NCBI GenBank assembly: GCA_027673765.1
Contig: JAQDWB010000001.1
Span: forward strand, 124,001 to 188,000
Direction of reading: 5' to 3'
DNA from: Coriobacteriaceae bacterium AM113-163
GTDB taxonomy: Bacteria > Actinomycetota > Coriobacteriia > Coriobacteriales > Coriobacteriaceae
Length of the DNA: 64,000 bases
Shown: piece after piece, positions 16,783 through 26,265 of the stretch
Position numbering within the stretch: the first letter of the stretch is position 1
How the letters are laid out: the number at the start of each line of letters is the position of its first letter
Notes under the pieces: generated by a model
What the model was told of the DNA's origin: nothing
The model's input: the letters and a program-made list of their open reading frames with translations, nothing else
The model's database searches: none
Program-made: the position numbers and the translations under genes

Positions 16783-18177
16783 ATGGCCCAGGAGACGGTT
16801 ACGAACGGCACTGAAGCCCTGTTCACTCGCGAAGGCATGCCGCCCGTTAAGGAAATGATCCCGTGTGCCCTTCAGCACGTACTGGCATCGTTTGCCGGCA
16901 TTATTACCCCGGCGGTCATCATGGCCGGCGTCTACGGCTTTAATAGCCAGCAGAGCACCGACATCATTCAGGTTGCGCTTATTCTTTCGGCAATCGACAC
17001 GGCCCTTCAGGCCTTCGCTCCCTTCCGTCGCATCGGCGGCGGCCTGCCCATCGTCATGGGCGTTTCGTTCGCGTTCCTGCCGGCCCTGCAGGCCATGGGC
17101 GCCTCGGGCTTTAGCTTTGGTGCGCTGCTGGGCGGCGAGATTGTCGGCGGTGCCGTCGCGGTCCTCTTTGGTTTGGCCTACAGCAAGATTAAGTGGCTGT
17201 TCCCGCCCGTCGTGACCGGTACGGTTATCTTCTCCATCGGCGTTTCGCTGTATCCCACGGCCGTAAAGTATATGGCTGGCGGCATGGGCACGCCGCTGTG
17301 GGGCACCCCGCAGGCCTGGTGTGTCGCTCTTATCACCTTCGCCGTGGTCTTTGCGCTCGCCAACTTTGGCAAGGGCACGCTCAAGCTGGGATCCGTGTTC
17401 TTTGGCATGATCGTTGGCATGATCGTTTCGATCCCCTTTGGCATGATCGACTTCTCCAGCGTTGCTACCGCTCAGGTCTTCGCCCTTCCCAAGCTCATAC
17501 CCTACGTGCTCGAGTTTGATCCCGAGGTCTGCATTACCCTCGCCGTCGTGTTCCCCATGGTTGCCATCCAGGTTATCGGTGACGTCTCCGCCGCCTGCCT
17601 GGGCTCTATCGACCGTATGCCCACCGAGCGCGAGCTCTCCGGCGCTATCGTGTCCCAGGGCCTCACCTCTATGGTCGGCGGCCTGCTGGGCGGTCTTCCC
17701 ACCAGCGCCCTTGGCCAGAACGTGGGCATCATCTGCTCCAACAAGGTCGTCAACAAGTGGGTCTTTGTGATCATCGCGGCCGTCTTTGCCATTGCCGGTC
17801 TGTTCCCGCAGCTCTCTGCCGTTCTTTCCGCTATCCCGCAGCCCGTCATCGGCGGCGCGACCGTCGGCGTCTTTGGCACCATCACCATGAACGGCGTGCG
17901 CATGTTCACCCGCGAGGGCCTCACGCAGCGCACTACCACCATCGTCGGTACCTCCGTCGTCTTTGGCCTGGGTATCTGGATGGCCAGCGGTTGCCTTGCC
18001 GGCGAGGGTATGCCCACCTGGGTGCCCACCGTCATCGGCTCCAATGCTGTAACCCCCACCGCCATCATGGCTATTGTCCTTAACCTGATCCTTCCGCAGA
18101 CGCCGGTCGTGGCTCAGCACATCGATGCTGCCAAGGACGCTGCCGTGGATCTGGTCTTGCCCGAGAGCAAGAAGTAA
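16783..18177 (+). CDS. NCS2-family purine/urate permease
   Basis: A 464-residue nucleobase:cation symporter-2 (xanthine/uracil permease family, PF00860) with many hydrophobic helices. The family's substrate-site signature appears as GQNVGIICSNKV, and the C-terminal half carries PQPVIGGATVGVFGTITMNG. It would import xanthine, uric acid or another purine across the cytoplasmic membrane. The ATG at 16783 gives the typical N terminus; the ribosome site (GAGG or GGTGG) is weak. Its place before ssnA-ygfK-xdhD parallels ygfU in E. coli. Substrate cannot be settled from sequence alone. Confidence 0.88.
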   Translation: MAQETVTNGTEALFTREGMPPVKEMIPCALQHVLASFAGIITPAVIMAGVYGFNSQQSTDIIQVALILSAIDTALQAFAPFRRIGGGLPIVMGVSFAFLPALQAMGASGFSFGALLGGEIVGGAVAVLFGLAYSKIKWLFPPVVTGTVIFSIGVSLYPTAVKYMAGGMGTPLWGTPQAWCVALITFAVVFALANFGKGTLKLGSVFFGMIVGMIVSIPFGMIDFSSVATAQVFALPKLIPYVLEFDPEVCITLAVVFPMVAIQVIGDVSAACLGSIDRMPTERELSGAIVSQGLTSMVGGLLGGLPTSALGQNVGIICSNKVVNKWVFVIIAAVFAIAGLFPQLSAVLSAIPQPVIGGATVGVFGTITMNGVRMFTREGLTQRTTTIVGTSVVFGLGIWMASGCLAGEGMPTWVPTVIGSNAVTPTAIMAIVLNLILPQTPVVAQHIDAAKDAAVDLVLPESKK

Positions 18178-18194
18178 CCAATTCGGTGCTATTT

Positions 18195-18265
18195 GTCGGC
18201 GGACGTATCGCCTCGTCCGCCGACGTCATGCGGCGCCAAGCCGCACTTCAAAGGGTTTGTCCCTT
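18195..18265 (+). promoter_or_regulatory. intercistronic hairpin series between permease and ssnA
   Basis: GTCGGCGGACG (18195-18205) pairs perfectly with CGTCCGCCGAC (18214-18224) over 11 bp. A TGCGGC/GCCGCA hairpin and an AAAGGG/CCCTTT hairpin follow. There is no T-run, so these look like mRNA-stability or partial-attenuation structures rather than a terminator. I recognise no known riboswitch. Confidence 0.5.
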
Positions 18266-18372
18266 TGGTGAAGCGTTGACGGGAGAGGGCCCGTTTCCGG
18301 TGTAGGCCGGCGCTTCGCACTCCGCCATGTCAGAGGTGTCAAACCCCGCCTCTGATGTTGAAGGGAGCATCC

Positions 18373-19728
18373 ATGCTTCTGGTCGCTAACGGTTCCGTCT
18401 TTACCCGCAACGCTCAGACCCCGTTCATTCCAAACGGTGCGGTCGCCATTGACGGAGATACGATCGTCGAAGTGGGCCCCGAGTGCGAGCTCAAGGCCAA
18501 GTACCCGGATGCCGAGTACGTCGACGCCCAGGGCAACCTCATCATGCCCGGACTCATCAACTGCCACACCCACATCTACTCGGGTCTGGCCCGCGGCCTT
18601 GCCATCAAGGGCTGCAACCCCACCAACTTCCTGGAGAATCTTGAGCAGCAGTGGTGGAAGATCGACGACAACCTGACGCTCGACGGCACCAAGGCCAGCG
18701 CCTATGCCACGATTCTTGACTCCATCCGCGATGGCGTCACCACGATCTTCGATCACCATGCGAGCTTCTGCGAGATCCCGGGAAGCCTCTTTACCATTAA
18801 GGATGCCGCGCAGGAGCTGGGCATGCGTTCGTGCCTGTGCTACGAGGTCTCCGATCGTCGCGGCCAGGAAAAATGCGACCAGGCCATTGCCGAGAACGCC
18901 GAGTTTGCCCAGTGGGCCGCCAAGGAGCGTCGCGATAACGATAACCACATGATCGCCGCCATGTTTGGCGGTCACGCCACCTTTACGCTGTCGGACGAGA
19001 CCATGGATAAGATGGCCGAGGCCAACAACGGCCTGACCGGCTTCCACATCCATGTGTGCGAGGGCATGAATGACGTGTGGGACTCCCGCCTCAACCGCGG
19101 TGGCATCAGCCCCGTCGAGCGCCTGCTGCAGCACAATCTGCTGGGTCCCGACACCATGCTCGGCCACTGCATCCACGTGACGCCCGCCGAGATGGATATC
19201 GTCAAGGAGTCCGGTACCTGGCTCGTCAACAACCCCGAATCCAATATGGGCAACGCCGTGGGCTGCGCCCCCGTGCTCGAGTTCTTCCGCCGCGGCATCC
19301 CCGTGTGCATGGGCACCGACGCCTACACCCACGATATGCTCGAGAGCCTTAAGGTCTTCCTGATCATTCAGCGACACAACGCCGCCATGCCCAACGTGGG
19401 CTGGTGCGAGGCCATGACCATGCTGTTCGAGAACAACGCCAAGATGGCGAGCAAGTACTTCGATCGCAAGCTCGGCGTGCTCGAGGCCGGCGCTGCCGCC
19501 GATGTCATCGTCATGGACTACAAGCCCTTTACGCCGCTGAGCGAGGAGAATATCGACGGCCACATGCTCTTTGGCATGATGGGCAAAAACTGCCGCACCA
19601 CCATCATCAACGGCCGCGTCCTGTACAAGGATCGCGAGTTCGTTGGCATTGATGAGGACAAGATCAACGCGTGGACCATGGCCGAGTCCAAGAAGCTCTG
19701 GAGCACGCTCAACGATCGAACCTACTAA
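18373..19728 (+). CDS. ssnA: SsnA-type amidohydrolase
   Basis: A 451-residue metal-dependent amidohydrolase of the SsnA/guanine deaminase-like group. The metal-binding HTH motif is in IMPGLINCHTHIYSGLARG; later ligands lie in GFHIHVCEG, GHCIHVTPAE and MGTDAYTHDM. The ATG at 18373, with AAGGGAG upstream, gives the typical N terminus. In E. coli and gut Firmicutes ssnA lies in the anaerobic purine/urate cluster with ygfK and xdhD, where it is proposed to open or deaminate a purine-derived ring. The exact reaction here is inference. Confidence 0.88.
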   Translation: MLLVANGSVFTRNAQTPFIPNGAVAIDGDTIVEVGPECELKAKYPDAEYVDAQGNLIMPGLINCHTHIYSGLARGLAIKGCNPTNFLENLEQQWWKIDDNLTLDGTKASAYATILDSIRDGVTTIFDHHASFCEIPGSLFTIKDAAQELGMRSCLCYEVSDRRGQEKCDQAIAENAEFAQWAAKERRDNDNHMIAAMFGGHATFTLSDETMDKMAEANNGLTGFHIHVCEGMNDVWDSRLNRGGISPVERLLQHNLLGPDTMLGHCIHVTPAEMDIVKESGTWLVNNPESNMGNAVGCAPVLEFFRRGIPVCMGTDAYTHDMLESLKVFLIIQRHNAAMPNVGWCEAMTMLFENNAKMASKYFDRKLGVLEAGAAADVIVMDYKPFTPLSEENIDGHMLFGMMGKNCRTTIINGRVLYKDREFVGIDEDKINAWTMAESKKLWSTLNDRTY

Positions 19729-19743
19729 TTCACAAGTAGATTC

Positions 19744-19779
19744 GCGCGCGTCGGATGTTTCGCCGCATCCGACGCGCGC
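19744..19779 (+). promoter_or_regulatory. 14-bp perfect hairpin between ssnA and ygfK
   Basis: GCGCGCGTCGGATG (19744-19757) pairs perfectly with CATCCGACGCGCGC (19766-19779), with an 8-base loop. No T-run follows. It may set relative mRNA levels of ssnA and ygfK. Confidence 0.6.
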
Positions 19780-19877
19780 ATAGGCGGCCTCCGCGGGGTC
19801 GCCGGCGCTGTGCTAGCGCTACACCGTATTTGCGCCCGCCGCGCGGTCTCGCCGGGCGTTACAGAGAGGAGCTCACT

Positions 19878-22877
19878 ATGAGCGACATCATGAGGCCGAT
19901 CCCGTTTTCGCAGCTGATGAACTGGATCATCGAGGAGCACAAGACCCAGGACGCCATCTTTGGCGTGCGTAAGATGGTCACGACCAACCAGGAGGGTGCG
20001 CTTCCCATTTTTGACGAGCGCATCGAGACTCCGTTTGGCCCGGCTGCCGGTCCCAATACGCAGCTGGCCCAGAACATCGTGGCCTCTTATGTGGCCGGTT
20101 CTCGCTTCTTTGAGCTCAAGACCGTCCAGGTTATGGACGGCGAGGAGCTCTCCAAGTGCGTCAACAAGCCCTGCATCGTGGCTCAGGACGAGTGCTACAA
20201 CTGCGAATGGTCGACCGAGCTCGAGGTTCCGCAGGCCTTTGCCGAGTATGTGAAGGCATGGTTTGCCTGCCACCTGATCGCTCGCGAGTACGGTCTGGGC
20301 AGCCCGGACGGCTTTGTCTTCAACATGTCGGTGGGCTATGACCTGGAGGGCATTAAGAGCCCCAAGGTCGACGCCTACATCGAGGGCATGAAGGATGCCA
20401 GCGGCTCCGACGTCTGGAACGAGTGCCGTGCCTGGGCGCTTGCCAACCTGGACAAGTTTGAGCATGTCGACGCTGCGTTTGTCGAGTCCATCCCGGCGCG
20501 CGTCTCCAACTCCATCACCGAGTCTACCCTGCACGGCTGCCCGCCGGCGGAGATCGAGCGCATCGCGACCTACCTCATCACCGAGAAGGGCCTCAACACC
20601 TACATCAAGTGCAACCCCACGCTGCTGGGCTATGAGTTTGCACGTCAGCGCCTCAACGAGCTGGGCTTTGACTATATCGTCTTTGATGACACGCACTTCC
20701 GCGAGGATCTGCAGTGGGCCGATGCCGTGCCCATGTTCGAGCGCCTGATTGTCCTGTGCGCCGAGCGCGGTCTGGAGTTCGGCGTCAAGCTGACCAACAC
20801 GTTTCCCGTCGACGTGACCAGGAACGAGCTGCCTTCCACCGAGATGTACATGTCCGGCCGTTCGCTGTTCTCGCTGACCATCGAGGCCGCCCGCCGCATT
20901 ACCGAGCAGTTCGATGGCAAGCTGCGCATCAGCTACTCCGGCGGTGCCACGGTCTACAACATCCGTGCCCTGTATGACGCCGGCATTTGGCCCGTCACCC
21001 TGGCGACTGACGTGCTCAAGCCCGGTGGTTACGAGCGCTTTAGCCAGATGGCCGGCGAGTTTACCGACCTGGACGGCAAGCCGTTTGAGGGCGTCTCGCT
21101 CGAGGCCGTGACCGCGATCCAGACCGACTCGCTCACCAACCCGCTCTACAAGAAGCCGCTGCGCCCGCTGCCCGATCGCAAGGTCGCCGGCAAGAGCCCG
21201 CTTTCCGACTGCTTTACCACGCCGTGCCGTACGAGCTGCCCCATCCAGCAGGATATTCCCGCCTACCTGGCGGCTGTTGACGAAGGTCGCTTCGAGGACG
21301 CGCTCAACATCATCATCGAGCGCAACGCCCTGCCGTTCATTACCGGCACCATCTGCCCGCATCCCTGCGGCCGTGCCTGCGAGCGTGCGTTTTACGAGCC
21401 CGAGGGCGCCCAGATTCGCGCCAGCAAGCTCAAGGCCGCCCGCGAGGCCATGGCCGCCGTGCTGCCCAAGCTGCGCGCCCAGGCCATCGCCAACGACGGC
21501 GAGCGCAACGTTGCCGTTATCGGCGGCGGCCCGGCCGGCCTGGCGACGGCGTTCTTCCTGACACGTGCCGGCGTGCCCGTCACCATCTTTGAGGCCCGCG
21601 ATTCGCTCGGCGGCGTGGTCCGTCACGTCATCCCCGAGTTCCGTATCGCCAGCGACGATATCTCCCACGACGCCGAGCTCTGCCTGGCCTTTGGTGCCAA
21701 GGTGCAGCTCAACGCCCGCGTGGAATCCATCGACGAGCTCAAGGCCCAGGGCTTTACCGACGTGGTCGTGGCCACCGGTGCCTGGATGCCCGGCTCTGCG
21801 GGCCTGGGCGAGGGCGCCGAGCTCGACGTGCTGGAGTTCCTCGAGGCCGCCAAGAAGGGCGAGAAACTTGAGCTGGGCGAGGATGTCGTGGTCATCGGCG
21901 CCGGCAACACCGCCATGGACGCGGCTCGCGTGGCCAAGCGCCTGGCCGGCGTGAAGAACGTGCGCCTGGTGTATCGCCGCACCAAGAAGCAGATGCCCGC
22001 TGACGAGGAAGAGCTCGATCTTGCTCTTGCCGACGGTGTTGAGTTCTGCGAGCTGCTGGCCCCCAAGGCGCTTAACGGCGCCGTGCTGACCTGCGACGTT
22101 ATGGAGCTTGGCGAGCCGGATGCAAGCGGCCGTCGCAGCCCCGTCGCCACGGGCGAGACCGTCGAGCTTTCCGCCACCACGGTGATCTGCGCCGTGGGCG
22201 AGGGCATCGATGCCAGCCTGTACGATGCCGCGGGCGTCGAGCACGACCGTCGCGGCCGCCTTGCCGCCACCTCCACCGGCGTCGAGGGCGTTTGGGCTGC
22301 CGGTGACTGCCGTCGCGGTCCGGCCACCGTGGTCGAGGCTATCGCCGACGCCGCCGAGGTCGCCCGTGCCATCGCCGGCGTGGACTTTAACAAGTACGTC
22401 GACTGCAACGAGCAGGCCGGCCGCGAGGACACCTGCTACGAGCGCAAGGGGTCGCTGTGCCGTGACAAGCGCAACTGCACCAAGACCCGCTGCCTGGGCT
22501 GCGGCTCGGTGTGCGAGGTCTGCTGCGACGTGTGCCCCAACCGCGCCAACGTGGCAATTAAGGTGCCGGGCCTGGCCAAGCATCAGGTCGTCCATGTCGA
22601 CGGCATGTGCAACGAGTGCGGCAACTGCGCCGTGTTCTGCCCCTACCAGGAGGGTCGTCCCTACAAGGACAAGCTCACCCTGTTCTGGAGCGATCAGGAC
22701 ATGGAGAACTCCGAGAACGAGGGCTTCCTGGCCGTGGACGAGGACCACTTTAAGGTTCGCATCGCCGGCACGGTTCGCACCGTCTCGGTCGATGCCGTCA
22801 ACACCGGTCTGCCCGAGGCCGTCCGCCTGACCATCAAGGCCGTGCGCGACAGCTATCCGTATCTCCTTAAGAAATAG
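19878..22877 (+). CDS. ygfK: YgfK-type flavin/iron-sulfur oxidoreductase
   Basis: A 999-residue multidomain reductase of the YgfK (putative selenate reductase subunit) family. Domains: N-terminal dihydroorotate-dehydrogenase-like barrel (~1-440); a GltD-like cysteine region (CRTSCPIQ ~450; CPHPCGRAC ~493); an FAD/NAD(P) module with NVAVIGGGPAGLATAF (~543) and GAGNTAMDAARVAKRL; and two C-terminal cluster motifs (CLGCGSVCEVCCDVCP ~871; CNECGNCAVFCP ~911). AGAGAGGAG precedes the ATG. Members of this family are needed for anaerobic urate/purine breakdown in gut bacteria and probably reduce a purine ring. Here the polyferredoxin and XdhD genes follow directly, suggesting one redox complex (inference). 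Confidence 0.9.
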   Translation: MSDIMRPIPFSQLMNWIIEEHKTQDAIFGVRKMVTTNQEGALPIFDERIETPFGPAAGPNTQLAQNIVASYVAGSRFFELKTVQVMDGEELSKCVNKPCIVAQDECYNCEWSTELEVPQAFAEYVKAWFACHLIAREYGLGSPDGFVFNMSVGYDLEGIKSPKVDAYIEGMKDASGSDVWNECRAWALANLDKFEHVDAAFVESIPARVSNSITESTLHGCPPAEIERIATYLITEKGLNTYIKCNPTLLGYEFARQRLNELGFDYIVFDDTHFREDLQWADAVPMFERLIVLCAERGLEFGVKLTNTFPVDVTRNELPSTEMYMSGRSLFSLTIEAARRITEQFDGKLRISYSGGATVYNIRALYDAGIWPVTLATDVLKPGGYERFSQMAGEFTDLDGKPFEGVSLEAVTAIQTDSLTNPLYKKPLRPLPDRKVAGKSPLSDCFTTPCRTSCPIQQDIPAYLAAVDEGRFEDALNIIIERNALPFITGTICPHPCGRACERAFYEPEGAQIRASKLKAAREAMAAVLPKLRAQAIANDGERNVAVIGGGPAGLATAFFLTRAGVPVTIFEARDSLGGVVRHVIPEFRIASDDISHDAELCLAFGAKVQLNARVESIDELKAQGFTDVVVATGAWMPGSAGLGEGAELDVLEFLEAAKKGEKLELGEDVVVIGAGNTAMDAARVAKRLAGVKNVRLVYRRTKKQMPADEEELDLALADGVEFCELLAPKALNGAVLTCDVMELGEPDASGRRSPVATGETVELSATTVICAVGEGIDASLYDAAGVEHDRRGRLAATSTGVEGVWAAGDCRRGPATVVEAIADAAEVARAIAGVDFNKYVDCNEQAGREDTCYERKGSLCRDKRNCTKTRCLGCGSVCEVCCDVCPNRANVAIKVPGLAKHQVVHVDGMCNECGNCAVFCPYQEGRPYKDKLTLFWSDQDMENSENEGFLAVDEDHFKVRIAGTVRTVSVDAVNTGLPEAVRLTIKAVRDSYPYLLKK

Positions 22878-22888
22878 GCGAGTCTCTT

Positions 22889-23368
22889 ATGGCCAAATCC
22901 ATTCAACATAACGTGGCCTACGTTGCCTGCGGAAGCGGCTGTGCCTCCGCAGGCGGCGACGCCCGCTGCAGCGAAGGCTGCATTGGCTGTGGCGCCTGCG
23001 TCACGGCCTGCCCCCACGGCGCCATTGCGCTGGTCGATGGCATCGCCCGCGTTGATCGCTCCAAGTGCACGGGCTGTGGCCTGTGCGGCATGGCGTGCCC
23101 GCAGCGCGTGATTGCCTTCGTTCCCGGCTACCAGAACATTCTGGTGCGCTGCAACAACACCGATAAGGGCGCCATTGCGCGCAAGATCTGCGACACGAGC
23201 TGCATCGGTTGCGGTATGTGCGCCAAAAAGTGCCCTGCCGGCGCTATCCGCATCGAGGACAACTGCGCCCATATCGACGGCGCGGACTGCCTGTCGTGCG
23301 GCATGTGCGCCGTCGTCTGCCCGCATGGCGCCATTCACGACCGCACCGGCATCGCCGCCGGCGTGTAG
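22889..23368 (+). CDS. polyferredoxin with four 4Fe-4S motifs
   Basis: A 159-residue ferredoxin-like protein. Four CxxCxxCxxxCP motifs are visible: CIGCGACVTACP, CTGCGLCGMACP, CIGCGMCAKKCP and CLSCGMCAVVCP. It is similar in style to the cluster-binding part of RnfB. It lies 11 bases after ygfK and 12 before the Mo hydroxylase, so it probably carries electrons between them. The E. coli cluster has the FAD subunit gene ygfM beside xdhD; no such gene is found here. Confidence 0.88.
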   Translation: MAKSIQHNVAYVACGSGCASAGGDARCSEGCIGCGACVTACPHGAIALVDGIARVDRSKCTGCGLCGMACPQRVIAFVPGYQNILVRCNNTDKGAIARKICDTSCIGCGMCAKKCPAGAIRIEDNCAHIDGADCLSCGMCAVVCPHGAIHDRTGIAAGV

Positions 23369-23380
23369 AAGGGAATCACC

Positions 23381-26158
23381 ATGGCACAGGAATTCACTTT
23401 TACCGTTAACGGCGTGGAGCGCACAACGACCCAAAACAAACCGCTGCTGCGCTACCTGCGCGACGACCTGCACATCCATTCCGCTAAGGACGGCTGCTCC
23501 GAAGGTGCTTGCGGTACCTGCACCATCCATGTGGACGGTGCGGCCGTCAAGGCGTGCGTGCTGACCACCGCTCTTGCCGCCGGCCGTAACATCGTGACCG
23601 TCGAGGGCCTGCCCGAGGACGTGCGCGAGGCCTTTGTGTACGCCTTTGGCGCTGTGGGCGCCGTGCAGTGCGGTTTTTGCATCCCCGGCATGGTCATGGC
23701 GGGTGCGGCGCTCATCGCCGAGGACCCCGAGCCCACCGAGGAGCAGATCAAGTACGCCATTCGCGGCAACGTCTGTCGCTGCACCGGCTACAAAAAGATT
23801 ATCGAGGGCATTTCGCTGGCAGCTGCGGTGCTCCGCGGCGAAAAGCAGATCGACGAGGATCTGGAGCGCGGCGATGACTACGGCGTGGGCAAGCGCGCCT
23901 TTCGTATCGACGTGCGCAAGAAGGTGCTCGGCGAGGGCAAATATCCCGACGACATCGACGAGCTCGATCAGCCGGGTCTGACCTACGCCAGCGCCGTGCG
24001 CTCCAAGTATCCGCGCGCCCGCGTGCTTTCCATCGATACCTCCAAAGCCGAGGCTCTGCCCGGCGTGGTGGGCATCCTGCGCGCCGAGGACGTGCCGGTC
24101 AACCAAGTCGGCCACCTTATCCAGGACTGGGACGTCATGATCGCGGCGGGCGATATCACCCGCTGCGTGGGTGACGCCATCGTGCTGGTGGTTGCCGAGG
24201 ACGAGGCGACGCTCGAGAAGGCCAAGAAGCTCGTAAAGATCGATTACGAGCCGCTGGAGCCCGTGCGTAACATTGTCGAGGCCAGGGCTGCCGACGCCCC
24301 GCGCCTGCACGACAGCTTCTTTGCCTTTGGCAACACGGTGGAGCTCAAGGACAACGTGTGCCAGAGCCGCCATGTGACGCGCGGCGACGCCGCCAAGGCG
24401 CTGGCAGAGAGCGCGTTCACCGTGACGCAGCGCTTTACCACGCCCTTTACCGAGCATGCCTTCTTGGAGCCTGAGTGCGCCGTCGCCTTCCCGTACAAGA
24501 ACGGCGTCAAGGTGCAGTCGACCGACCAGGGCGCCTACGACACGCGCAAAGAGTGTGCCCACATGTTTGGCTGGGACAACGAGCCCGAGCGTGTGGTCGT
24601 CGAGACCATGCTCGTGGGTGGCGGCTTTGGCGGTAAGGAGGACGTTTCGATCCAGCACCTGGCCGCGCTTGCTGCCTATAAGCTCCAGCGTCCTGTGAAG
24701 TGCAAGCTCACGCGCGCTGAGTCGCTCGCCTTCCATCCCAAGCGCCATGCCATGGATGGCACCTTTACACTGGGCTGCGACGCCGAGGGCAACTTTACCG
24801 GCCTGGACTGCGAGATCAACTTTGACACCGGCGCCTACGCGTCGCTGTGCGGCCCGGTGCTCGAGCGCGCCTGCACGCATGCGGTCGGCCCCTACAAGTA
24901 CCAGAACACCGACATTCGCGGCTTTGGCTACTACACCAACAACCCGCCCGCCGGCGCGTACCGAGGCTTTGGCGTTTGCCAGTCCGAGTTTGCGCTCGAG
25001 AGCCTGATCGACCTGCTGGCAGAGAAGGTTGGCCTGGATCCGTGGGAGATTCGCTACCGAAACGCCATCGAGCCGGGCGAGGTTCTGCCCAACGGTCAGA
25101 TTGCCGACTGCTCCACGGCGCTTAAGGAGACGCTGCTCGAGGTCAAGGATGCCTACTACGCGCATCCCGGCCACGCCGGCATTGCCTGCGCCATGAAGAA
25201 CGCCGGCGTGGGCGTGGGCCTGCCCGATGCCGGTCGCTGCAAGATTCGCGTCGAGGATGGCTGCGCCGTGGTCTACGCCGCCACGTCCGACATCGGCCAG
25301 GGCTGCAACACCGTCTTTTTGCAGGACGTTGCCGAGGCCTGCGGTCTGCCGCTGAGCTGCATTGCCAATGGCGAGTGCTCCACCGAGAACGCTCCCGACT
25401 CCGGCACCACGTCTGGCTCGCGCCAGACGGTCGTGACCGGCGAGGCCGTGCGCGGTGCCGCCTTCCTGCTGCGCGATGCCATGGTTGGCATCGAGGCCGG
25501 CAAGCCTGCGCCTACCGCCCCGGTGAGCGCGCATGGCGACGGCGTCAAGATCGAGTACGACGACGGTCGCGCCTATCAGCTGCGCACGCAGGAGCTCGTC
25601 GCCGGCCAGGGTATGCATCCTCAGGATCCCGCGACCGCCATCAAGGCGCTTGAGGGATGCGAGTTTGGCTACGTGTATCTGGAGCCGACCGACAAGCTGG
25701 GCGCCGACGTTCCCAACCCCAAGAGCCACATCTGCTACGGCTTTGCCACACATGTGGTCATTTTGGATGATGACGGCCGCGTGAGCGAGGTCTATGCCGC
25801 GCACGATTCCGGCAAGGTTGTCAATCCCATCTCCATCCAGGGTCAGATCGAAGGCGGCGTGCTCATGGGTATGGGCTATGCGCTTACCGAGGACTGGCCG
25901 CTCAAGGACTGCGTGCCCCAGGCAAGGTACGGTACGCTCGGGCTGTTCCGTGCGCCCGAGATTCCGGATATCCACGCCATCTACGTGGAGAAGGACGAGC
26001 TGTTGCCTGTGGCATACGGCGGCAAGGGCATCGGCGAGATCGCAACGATCCCCACGGCGCCCGCCGTGCAGAACGCCTACCGCGCGTTTGACGGGAAGCT
26101 GCGTCCGGATCTGCCCATGGTGGATACGCCGTACAGCCGCGCCCGTCACCGCGGGTAG
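23381..26158 (+). CDS. xdhD: XdhD-like molybdenum hydroxylase (2Fe-2S plus Mo domains)
   Basis: A 925-residue fusion of a xanthine-dehydrogenase-type [2Fe-2S] domain (CSEGACGTCTIHVDG ~39-53; CGFCIPGMV ~97; GNVCRCTGYKKI ~128) with the large Mo-cofactor domain (from ~175). Cofactor-site blocks include GGGFGGKEDVS, AYRGFGVCQSEFALES and GKGIGEIATIP near the C terminus. There is no FAD domain. The layout matches E. coli XdhD, a predicted purine hydroxylase. YqeB and YqeC in the second half of the locus mark selenium-dependent Mo hydroxylases, so this enzyme may carry labile selenium (inference). A terminator closes the operon. Confidence 0.9.
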   Translation: MAQEFTFTVNGVERTTTQNKPLLRYLRDDLHIHSAKDGCSEGACGTCTIHVDGAAVKACVLTTALAAGRNIVTVEGLPEDVREAFVYAFGAVGAVQCGFCIPGMVMAGAALIAEDPEPTEEQIKYAIRGNVCRCTGYKKIIEGISLAAAVLRGEKQIDEDLERGDDYGVGKRAFRIDVRKKVLGEGKYPDDIDELDQPGLTYASAVRSKYPRARVLSIDTSKAEALPGVVGILRAEDVPVNQVGHLIQDWDVMIAAGDITRCVGDAIVLVVAEDEATLEKAKKLVKIDYEPLEPVRNIVEARAADAPRLHDSFFAFGNTVELKDNVCQSRHVTRGDAAKALAESAFTVTQRFTTPFTEHAFLEPECAVAFPYKNGVKVQSTDQGAYDTRKECAHMFGWDNEPERVVVETMLVGGGFGGKEDVSIQHLAALAAYKLQRPVKCKLTRAESLAFHPKRHAMDGTFTLGCDAEGNFTGLDCEINFDTGAYASLCGPVLERACTHAVGPYKYQNTDIRGFGYYTNNPPAGAYRGFGVCQSEFALESLIDLLAEKVGLDPWEIRYRNAIEPGEVLPNGQIADCSTALKETLLEVKDAYYAHPGHAGIACAMKNAGVGVGLPDAGRCKIRVEDGCAVVYAATSDIGQGCNTVFLQDVAEACGLPLSCIANGECSTENAPDSGTTSGSRQTVVTGEAVRGAAFLLRDAMVGIEAGKPAPTAPVSAHGDGVKIEYDDGRAYQLRTQELVAGQGMHPQDPATAIKALEGCEFGYVYLEPTDKLGADVPNPKSHICYGFATHVVILDDDGRVSEVYAAHDSGKVVNPISIQGQIEGGVLMGMGYALTEDWPLKDCVPQARYGTLGLFRAPEIPDIHAIYVEKDELLPVAYGGKGIGEIATIPTAPAVQNAYRAFDGKLRPDLPMVDTPYSRARHRG

Positions 26159-26226
26159 AGTAGAGCGCGGACGACCATTGCTGACTGCCGTCTGCGCTTG
26201 CCATCAACTGTATAAGCTGCGCCTTT

Positions 26227-26258
26227 GGCCCCAGCTCCATCGTGAGCCGGGGCCTTTT
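26227..26258 (+). terminator. terminator after xdhD
   Basis: GGCCCC (from 26227) and its continuation AGCTCC pair with GAGCCGGGGCC, followed by TTTT at 26255-26258. It ends the permease-ssnA-ygfK-ferredoxin-xdhD unit, 8 bases before the palindrome array. Confidence 0.85.
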
Positions 26259-26265
26259 GCTTAGA

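Noticed and set aside
18178-18372. Known purine riboswitch before ssnA
   Set aside because: Hairpins are present but I see no conserved purine or guanidine aptamer core; kept only as unassigned structure.
19725-26149. Very long minus-strand open frames opposite ygfK and xdhD (about 1000 codons)
   Set aside because: They are shadows caused by GC-rich third positions of the plus-strand genes; the products resemble no family and have no ribosome sites.
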